NCBI GenBank assembly: GCA_947647645.1
Contig: CANSLE010000175.1
Location: 1-5,635 of the forward strand
Length of the DNA: 5,635 nucleotides
Direction: 5' to 3'
From: an uncultured Microbacterium sp.
Lineage (GTDB): Bacteria; Actinomycetota; Actinomycetes; Actinomycetales; Microbacteriaceae
Shown: positions 1-4,389 of the stretch, piece by piece
Layout: the number at the start of each line of letters is the position of its first letter
How positions within the stretch are numbered: the stretch's first letter is position 1
Program-made: the position numbers and the translations under genes
Notes under the pieces: model-generated
The model's input: the letters and a program-made list of their open reading frames with translations, nothing else
Told to the model about the DNA's origin: nothing
Database searches by the model: none

Positions 1-165
1 GACGACGAGCCCCACCAGGCGTGAGCCGGCGGGGCGGGCGGCCCACCAGTCCATTCCGGACACGGCGACGGGAACCGCCGACGTGACGGCCGGCAGCGCG
101 ACGGACTCCGCGTAGTCGGCGGGGGCGCGCTGGTCGTCCGGCTGATCGGTGCTCACGGCATCCAT
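1..165 (-). CDS. Unidentified protein, N-terminal 55 residues only
   Basis: This is the start of a leftward gene whose remainder lies beyond base 1. The ATG at 165-163 opens a frame that stays open for 55 codons to the window edge. A weak purine-rich GGGA lies a few bases upstream of the ATG. A GTG three codons later (156-154, giving MSTDQPDD) is the alternative start. The visible protein has a polar acidic head of about 20 residues (MDAVSTDQPDDQRAPADY), an Ala/Val/Ser-rich stretch, then GMDWWAARPAGSRLVGLVV. The last hydrophobic residues look like the beginning of a membrane segment, so a membrane protein with a short cytoplasmic head is plausible, but that is inference. The gene follows the antiporter by 50 bases in the same direction with no clear terminator between them, so it may belong to the mdh-antiporter transcript. 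I do not recognise the family. Confidence 0.6.
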   Translation of the reverse strand, partial: MDAVSTDQPDDQRAPADYAESVALPAVTSAVPVAVSGMDWWAARPAGSRLVGLVV

Positions 166-215
166 TCTGTCCCACGGTGCCGATACGCGCAGGACACGTG
201 CGCCCGACCCGCCGC

Positions 216-2039
216 TCAGTCCTCGTCGTCGCGACGCAGCTGGATGCTGAGCTGGTCAGCGTCCAGTCGTGCCAATGCGCGCCGGAGGGTCGCGGACGAG
301 TACGAGCCCTCACGGGAGACGTCGACGAGATGGTCACGCATGGCCTCGATCAGCGAGATCCGCAGATCGATGACACCGGCGCTGCTGATCTCCGGCGCCT
401 CGATGGGGGGCGCGCTCATGCGCTCGGCGAGTTTCGCGAGGACTTCCGGGGGGAACGGTCGGCCCGTCGAGTCGGTGAGGCCGGGCGTGCGCAGGTGCGC
501 CAGTGCGGCCTGCCGCAGCTCGTCGTCGAGGCGGTCGCGCTCCTCGCCGCTGGAGCCGTCGCCGGCGGAGGCGGGGATGCGCAGCAGGCGGATGACCCAC
601 GGCAGGGTCAGCCCCTGCAGCATGAGGCTCGTGAGCGCGACGACGAACGCGATGAAGATGAGCAGCTCGCGTGCGGGCGTTCCCGGTTCGAGCGTCTGGG
701 CGGCGGCGAGCGTGACGACCCCGCGCATACCGGCCCAGACGATGACGACGCCGTCCTTCCACCCCAGGGGCGACTCCTGGTAGTAGTCCATGTCGTTGAG
801 CAGCCGTCCGACCCGCGCCCGGAGCCCCTCCACGCGTTGCTGGGTGGAGGTGGCATTCGTCGAACGACGCGCGAGACGTCGTGCCACCCGCCGTGCGGTG
901 CCGCGGGCCGTGCGCCCGAGCAGGCCGGGTCGGGCGCTCTCCCGGTCGGAGCGCTCCTCCCTCGGCGGTCGCAGCTCGCGCAGATCGCCCGTCTCCGGAT
1001 CGAACGCATCGAGCCGATCGCTGAACTCCTGCATACGGTCGCGCTGCATCCTCCGCGCGCGCCGGCCGATGAGCACCACCAAGCCGGAGACGTAGAGCGC
1101 CCGCACGGCCAGCACGATCGCGAGCGCCGCGAGGGCGAGCGTGATGCCGATCCCCACGCCGTCGTGTCTGTCGATGTTCCCGGTGACGATGTCGCGCAGC
1201 TCGAGGCCCATGATCAGGAAGACCGCGCCCTCGAGCAGCAGCTCGAGCGTGTGCCAGTTGAGCTCGTCCGACACCCGCTGCTCGGGCGTCGACCATCGCG
1301 CGGCGCCCTGGGCCGTCGTGATGCCCGCTGCCACCGCCGCCACGAGTCCCGATCCGCCCAGGTGCTCCGTGGGCAGGTAGGCGACGAACGGCACGATGAA
1401 GCCGACCGCCGTGTTGGCGACCGGCTCGCCGATCCACCGCCGTACGCGCAGCGTCAGCAGACCCACGCCGACGCCGATGACGACCGCGACGAACACGCCC
1501 CAGGCGAACGCCCCGATGGTGCCGCCGAGCGAGAACCCGGCCGCGGATGCCGCAACGGCGCTGCGCAGCAGGACGAGCGCCGTCGCATCGTTCAGCAGGC
1601 TCTCGCCCTCGAGCATCGTGATGACCCGGGGCGAGATGCCGAGCTTCTTGGCGATGGACGTGGCCACGGCATCCGTGGGGCTGAGGATCGCACCGAGGGC
1701 GACCGCGAGGGCGAAGTCGAGTCCCGGGATCGCGAAGAAGAAGAGCGTGCCGAGGGCGAGCGCGCTGACGACGACGAGGATCACCGCGAGCCCCGCGATC
1801 GGCACCGCATCCCGTCGGAACTCGATCGCCGGCAGTCGCACCGCCGACGCGTACAGCAGCGGGGGCAGGATGCCGACGAGGATCAGCTCGGGCGGGACCG
1901 AGAACTTCGGCAGCAGCAGCGAGGCGAACAGGCCGATCGCGACGAGGATCAGCGGGCCGGCGACGCCCAGTCGCCTCGCGAGCACGGTCGAGATGCCGAT
2001 GATCGCGATGCCCGCGATCAGCCACGTGAGGTCGGTCAC
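216..2039 (-). CDS. CPA1-family Na+/H+ antiporter (NhaP/YjcE-like)
   Basis: This 607-residue integral membrane protein probably exchanges Na+ (or K+) for H+ and so serves pH and salt homeostasis. Roughly 12 hydrophobic segments occupy residues 4-325 and 430-485. The family core is plain: SPTDAVA at 120-126, then EGESLLNDATALV at 144-156 with the conserved Asn150-Asp151 pair of the ion-binding region, and WAGMRGVVTLAAA at 435-447 with its conserved Arg439. Two parts are soluble. One is a polar, arginine-rich loop of about 100 residues (326-428). The other is a C-terminal tail from about 488 to 607, rich in charged residues. The start is GTG at 2039-2037. An in-frame TGA lies 13 bases upstream with no start codon between, so it cannot be extended. 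There is no Shine-Dalgarno sequence, and the mdh stop lies 7 bases upstream, which suggests translational coupling. The family is clear. The cation and direction are not readable from sequence. Confidence 0.93.
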   Translation of the reverse strand: MTDLTWLIAGIAIIGISTVLARRLGVAGPLILVAIGLFASLLLPKFSVPPELILVGILPPLLYASAVRLPAIEFRRDAVPIAGLAVILVVVSALALGTLFFFAIPGLDFALAVALGAILSPTDAVATSIAKKLGISPRVITMLEGESLLNDATALVLLRSAVAASAAGFSLGGTIGAFAWGVFVAVVIGVGVGLLTLRVRRWIGEPVANTAVGFIVPFVAYLPTEHLGGSGLVAAVAAGITTAQGAARWSTPEQRVSDELNWHTLELLLEGAVFLIMGLELRDIVTGNIDRHDGVGIGITLALAALAIVLAVRALYVSGLVVLIGRRARRMQRDRMQEFSDRLDAFDPETGDLRELRPPREERSDRESARPGLLGRTARGTARRVARRLARRSTNATSTQQRVEGLRARVGRLLNDMDYYQESPLGWKDGVVIVWAGMRGVVTLAAAQTLEPGTPARELLIFIAFVVALTSLMLQGLTLPWVIRLLRIPASAGDGSSGEERDRLDDELRQAALAHLRTPGLTDSTGRPFPPEVLAKLAERMSAPPIEAPEISSAGVIDLRISLIEAMRDHLVDVSREGSYSSATLRRALARLDADQLSIQLRRDDED

Positions 2040-2046
2040 CGAAGGC

Positions 2047-3051
2047 TCAGATCACGCCGAGGGCGCGCACTGCGTCGCGTTCAGCCACGAGCTCGGCGAC
2101 CGACGCCTCGAACCGCGCGCGCACCCGCCCGTCGAGCTCCATTCCCTCCACGAGACGATAGTCGGTGCCGTCGCTGGTCACCGGGCCCGACGAGTACAGC
2201 CCTTCGGGCACGCCGTACTCGCCGTGCGATACGACCGCGGCCGACGTCCAGCCGCCGTCGGTCCCGTGCACCAGATCGCGGATGTGCGAGACCGCCGCGT
2301 TGGCTGCCGACGCCGCGGACGACGAGCCGCGGACGGCGATGATCTCCGCGCCGCGCTTCGCGATCCGCGGGACGAACTCGTCCTCGAGCCATGCGGCGGC
2401 GGCATCCGGTCCGCCGAGCCGCGTCGCCAACACCTCGAGCACAGGGCGCCCATCGACGGTCGCGTGCCCGATATCGGGCGCCTGCGTCGCCGAATGGTTG
2501 CCCCAGATGGCGACCCCGTCCAACGCGGACACCGGCGCGTCGAGAGCGACCGCCAGCTGAGCGAGCGCGCGGTCGTGGTCGAGCCGGGTCAGCGCGGCGA
2601 AGCGCTCACCGGGGATGTCGGGTGCGGATGCCGCGGCGATCAGCGCATTGGTGTTGGCGGGGTTGCCCACCACGACGACCCGGACGTCGTCGGCGGCGAC
2701 CTCGCCCAGGGCCGCACCCTGCGGACCGAAGATGCCGGCGTTGGCGGCGAGGAGATCGATGCGCTCCATGCCCGCGGTGCGCGGGCGTGCGCCGACGAGC
2801 AGGGCGAGGTTCGCCCCGTCGAAGGCGACTCGGGGGTCGTCGGTGATCTCGACGTCGGCGAGGAGCGGGAACGCACAGTCCTGCAGCTCCAGCGCGGTGC
2901 CCTCGGCCGACGTCAGCCCCTGGGGGATCTCCAGCAGGCGCAGACGGATGGCGCGGTCGGGGCCGAGCATGTCGCCGGCCGCGATTCGGAACAGCAGGGA
3001 GTAGCCGATCTGTCCGCCGGCTCCCGTCACGGTGACTGTCGTGGCATCCAT
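2047..3051 (-). CDS. mdh: Malate dehydrogenase, NAD-dependent
   Basis: This cytoplasmic TCA-cycle enzyme oxidises L-malate to oxaloacetate with reduction of NAD+. The product is 334 residues, normal for the family. The dinucleotide-binding Gly motif TGAGGQIGY is at 9-17. Glu41-Ile42 in LLEIPQ, at the end of the second beta strand, matches the NAD-selecting residues described for Thermus malate dehydrogenase, so NAD rather than NADP is expected. Substrate-binding arginines are Arg91 and Arg97 (ARPRTAGMER) and Arg161. The catalytic pair is Asp158 (TRLDHDRA) and His186 (WGNHS). VVVGNPANTNAL at 126-137 is also typical. The ATG at 3051-3049 has no Shine-Dalgarno sequence but sits 6 bases after a TAGGCT -10 box, suggesting a leaderless mRNA. 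It is the first gene of a leftward cluster, and the antiporter begins 7 bases after its TGA. No key residue is missing. Confidence 0.96.
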   Translation of the reverse strand: MDATTVTVTGAGGQIGYSLLFRIAAGDMLGPDRAIRLRLLEIPQGLTSAEGTALELQDCAFPLLADVEITDDPRVAFDGANLALLVGARPRTAGMERIDLLAANAGIFGPQGAALGEVAADDVRVVVVGNPANTNALIAAASAPDIPGERFAALTRLDHDRALAQLAVALDAPVSALDGVAIWGNHSATQAPDIGHATVDGRPVLEVLATRLGGPDAAAAWLEDEFVPRIAKRGAEIIAVRGSSSAASAANAAVSHIRDLVHGTDGGWTSAAVVSHGEYGVPEGLYSSGPVTSDGTDYRLVEGMELDGRVRARFEASVAELVAERDAVRALGVI

Positions 3052-3057
3052 GCGTCG

Positions 3058-3063
3058 AGCCTA
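3058..3063 (-). promoter_or_regulatory. Predicted -10 box of mdh (leaderless promoter)
   Basis: Read on the minus strand, TAGGCT fits the actinobacterial TANNNT -10 pattern. Six bases separate it from the mdh ATG, so initiation at the usual distance would fall on the A of the start codon. No recognisable TTGACA-like -35 box stands at 16-18 bases upstream (the sequence there is around ACCGTACCGTC). The lack of any Shine-Dalgarno sequence before mdh agrees with a leaderless transcript. The same hexamer occurs before the helicase gene. Confidence 0.5.
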
Positions 3064-3084
3064 CGGGGGCACGCCCGCTGACGG

Positions 3085-3090
3085 TACGGT
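3085..3090 (+). promoter_or_regulatory. Possible -10 box for the proline iminopeptidase gene
   Basis: TACGGT fits TANNNT and is the only such hexamer I noticed on the plus strand between the divergent genes. It would give a leader of roughly 85 nt. No convincing -35 box accompanies it. It overlaps the position where the -35 region of the divergent mdh promoter would lie, so the two promoters would be back to back and could interfere. Weak evidence. Confidence 0.2.
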
Positions 3091-3092
3091 GA

Positions 3093-3106
3093 GTGATGGC
3101 CTTCAC
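3093..3106. promoter_or_regulatory. Imperfect palindrome, possible operator
   Basis: GTGATGGCCTTCAC reads as GTGA-T-GGCC-T-TCAC, a 14-base palindrome with one mismatched pair flanking the GGCC centre. It lies in the divergent mdh / iminopeptidase intergenic region, just downstream of the possible rightward -10 box and 30 bases behind the mdh -10 box. A dimeric repressor site in this position could affect either gene. No regulator is encoded in the window, and a short GC-rich palindrome can arise by chance. Confidence 0.25.
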
Positions 3107-3172
3107 CAGGGGCCGGGGCGGGTGACGGATACCGCGACGGTCTCGGTGAGGGTGACGCCTTCGCGGTGTCGG

Positions 3173-3178
3173 AAGGAG
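3173..3178 (+). promoter_or_regulatory. Shine-Dalgarno sequence of the iminopeptidase gene
   Basis: AAGGAG sits four bases before the GTG at 3183. It is the only strong ribosome binding site in the window and decides the GTG start. It contrasts with mdh, the antiporter and the helicase, none of which has one. Confidence 0.8.
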
Positions 3179-3182
3179 AACT

Positions 3183-4160
3183 GTGAACGGACCCGCCCAC
3201 CTCGACGACATCCTGTACCCGGCGATCGAGCCCTATGAGAGCGGCTTCCTGCTCGCCGGAGACGGGCAACGGGTGTACTGGGAGCAGTCCGGCAACCCCG
3301 ACGGCAAGCCCGTCGTCTTCCTGCACGGCGGCCCCGGCGGCGGCACGTCGCCGTGGCACCGGCGTTTCTTCGACCCGGAGAAGTACCGCATCGTGCTGTT
3401 CGACCAGCGCGGCTGCGGCAGGTCGACGCCGCACATGAGCACGTCCGAGGCCGACCCCCGATACAACACGACGTGGCATCTCGTCGCCGACATGGAGCTG
3501 TTGCGGCGGAATCTCGGCATCGACCGGTGGCAGGTCTTCGGCGGCTCGTGGGGCTCGACGCTCGCCCTCGCGTACGCCCAGAGCCACCCGGACGCCGTCA
3601 CCGAGCTCGTCCTGCGGGGTGTCTTCACCTTGCGCCGCCACGAGCTGGAGTGGTTCTACGAGGGTGGGGCGTCCGCGATCTTCCCCGATGTGTGGGAGAC
3701 CTATCTCGCGCCGATCCCCGTGCTCGAGCGCTCGCGGATGATCGAGGCGTATCACCGGCGGCTCACCGATCCGGACCCCGCCGTCCACGAGCCGGCGGCG
3801 GTCGCCTGGACCACGTGGGAGATGTCCACCCTGACGCTGCATCCGGACCCTGACCTCGTCGCATCCATGACCGACGCCGCCACCGCCGTCGCGTTCGCCC
3901 GTATCGAGAACCACTACTTCCTCAACGGCGGCTGGCTGCGCGAAGGGCAGCTCATCGAGGACGTCGGTGCAATCCGGGGCGTCCCCGCGGTCATCGTGCA
4001 GGGCCGGTACGACGTCTGCACCCCCCTGATGACGGCATGGGATCTGCATCGCGCGTGGCCGGAGGCGGAGTTCGTCGTCGTCGACGACGCCGGGCACGCG
4101 GCATCCGAGCCGGGCATCGCGCGTGCTTTGCGGGACGCGACCGACCGTTTCGCCTCCTGA
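3183..4160 (+). CDS. pip: Proline iminopeptidase (prolyl aminopeptidase), S33 family
   Basis: This is a cytoplasmic alpha/beta-hydrolase that releases N-terminal proline from peptides. Its 325 residues match the usual 310-320 of the family. The oxyanion-hole motif HGGPGGG is at 48-54, followed by DQRGCGRS at 74-81. The nucleophile elbow GGSWGSTLALAY starts at 120, with Ser122 as nucleophile. The other triad members are Asp277 (VQGRYDVCTP) and His305 (DDAGHAASEPG). The cap-domain segment between about 145 and 260 includes the aromatic and acidic residues usual for the family (ELEWFYEGGA, ARIENHYF). There is no signal peptide. The start is GTG, chosen because AAGGAG stands four bases upstream and the N-terminus (LYPAIEPYESGFL) aligns with family members as I recall them. 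It diverges from mdh and is probably transcribed alone, since the helicase downstream appears to have its own promoter. The symbol pip is the standard family name. Confidence 0.94.
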   Translation: MNGPAHLDDILYPAIEPYESGFLLAGDGQRVYWEQSGNPDGKPVVFLHGGPGGGTSPWHRRFFDPEKYRIVLFDQRGCGRSTPHMSTSEADPRYNTTWHLVADMELLRRNLGIDRWQVFGGSWGSTLALAYAQSHPDAVTELVLRGVFTLRRHELEWFYEGGASAIFPDVWETYLAPIPVLERSRMIEAYHRRLTDPDPAVHEPAAVAWTTWEMSTLTLHPDPDLVASMTDAATAVAFARIENHYFLNGGWLREGQLIEDVGAIRGVPAVIVQGRYDVCTPLMTAWDLHRAWPEAEFVVVDDAGHAASEPGIARALRDATDRFAS

Positions 4161-4193
4161 GCGGCCTGCGGGTGGGATCAGAGGGCTCAGAGG
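4153..4193 (+). terminator. Hairpin at the end of pip, possible weak terminator
   Basis: CTGAGC (4157-4162), which spans the pip stop codon, is complementary to GCTCAG (4185-4190). Past a single bulged C at 4156 the stem extends by CCT (4153-4155) with AGG (4191-4193). The result is nine pairs around a 22-base loop. No T-tract follows; the next bases are G-rich. It may act as a terminator of the U-poor type seen in actinobacteria or be incidental. Confidence 0.25.
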
Positions 4194-4215
4194 TGGGGTC
4201 GGGGCCGGGGGCTGG

Positions 4216-4221
4216 TAGGCT
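4216..4221 (+). promoter_or_regulatory. Predicted -10 box of the helicase gene
   Basis: TAGGCT is identical to the predicted mdh -10 box, including the preceding G (GTAGGCT). Initiation would fall near 4227-4229, giving a leader of about 155 nt before the helicase ATG. The expected -35 position lies in a G-rich tract and shows no TTGACA-like hexamer. Confidence 0.45.
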
Positions 4222-4227
4222 GAAGAC

Positions 4228-4381
4228 ACTTGCTGCGCCGAACTGGCGCGCTCGCGTCGTAGAACGCTTCCCTCGCCGCCCGGCTGTGACCGGATGATCG
4301 GCTGACATTCTTCGTACGGCGACCCTGTGCGCATCCGCGCAGAGGCCACCGATCCGGGTATCACCGCCCAGAAACACCACT
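4228..4381 (+). promoter_or_regulatory. Long, foldable 5' leader of the helicase gene
   Basis: The stretch from the predicted start site to the helicase ATG can form several stems. First is GCGCC (4235-4239) with GGCGC (4245-4249) around a 5-base loop. Second is CCT-g-TGCGC (4324-4332) with GCGCA-g-AGG (4337-4345) around ATCC, with one G/G mismatch. Third is an outer stem that encloses the second: CCGGAT (4290-4295) with ATCCGG (4352-4357), continued past a 3-base bulge by CGG (4299-4301) with CCG (4349-4351). The last 24 bases before the ATG are A/C-rich, apparently unpaired, and hold no Shine-Dalgarno sequence. Long leaders are known for cold-induced DEAD-box helicase genes such as E. coli deaD (csdA). 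Regulation here is inference from hand pairing only. Confidence 0.4.
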
Positions 4382-4389
4382 ATGTCTGA
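4327..4389 (+). CDS. Possible 20-codon upstream ORF overlapping the helicase start
   Basis: A GTG at 4327 opens a frame of 20 codons (beginning MRIRAEAT, ending AQKHHYV). Its TGA (4387-4389) lies just after the helicase ATG (4382-4384), in a different frame. The frame is closed upstream by TGA at 4303-4305, so GTG is the only start. No Shine-Dalgarno sequence precedes it, and the GTG is buried in the 5' arm of the 4324-4345 hairpin. If translated, terminating ribosomes would be positioned on the helicase start, a classic arrangement for coupling. A 20-codon open frame is not rare by chance at this GC content, so this is tentative. Confidence 0.25.
   Translation: MRIRAEATDPGITAQKHHYV

Noticed and set aside
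187..203. Inverted repeat GCGCA / TGCGC between the antiporter and the leftmost gene
   Set aside because: Only five pairs, no T-tract on the minus strand, and it lies in a 50-base gap within a likely operon, so I do not call a terminator.
177..2342. Open frame of 721 codons on the plus strand across the antiporter and the end of mdh
   Set aside because: Its product is a low-complexity Arg/Asp/Gly/Ala mixture with no recognisable domain, and the minus strand beneath it holds two clearly conserved proteins. High-GC codon use creates such antisense frames.
1396..3081. Open frame of 561 codons on the plus strand opposite mdh and part of the antiporter
   Set aside because: It runs antisense to conserved genes, has shadow-type composition, and shows no motif or ribosome binding site.
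4254..4267. Four-pair hairpin GCGT / ACGC in the helicase leader
   Set aside because: Too short to separate from chance in GC-rich sequence.
4313..4318. CGTACG palindrome in the helicase leader
   Set aside because: A six-base palindrome alone is expected by chance and has no second half-site or repeat nearby.
3027..4364. Open frame of 445 codons on the minus strand opposite pip
   Set aside because: The pip strand carries a complete catalytic triad and a strong Shine-Dalgarno sequence. The antisense frame also runs across both intergenic regions and into mdh with no conserved features.
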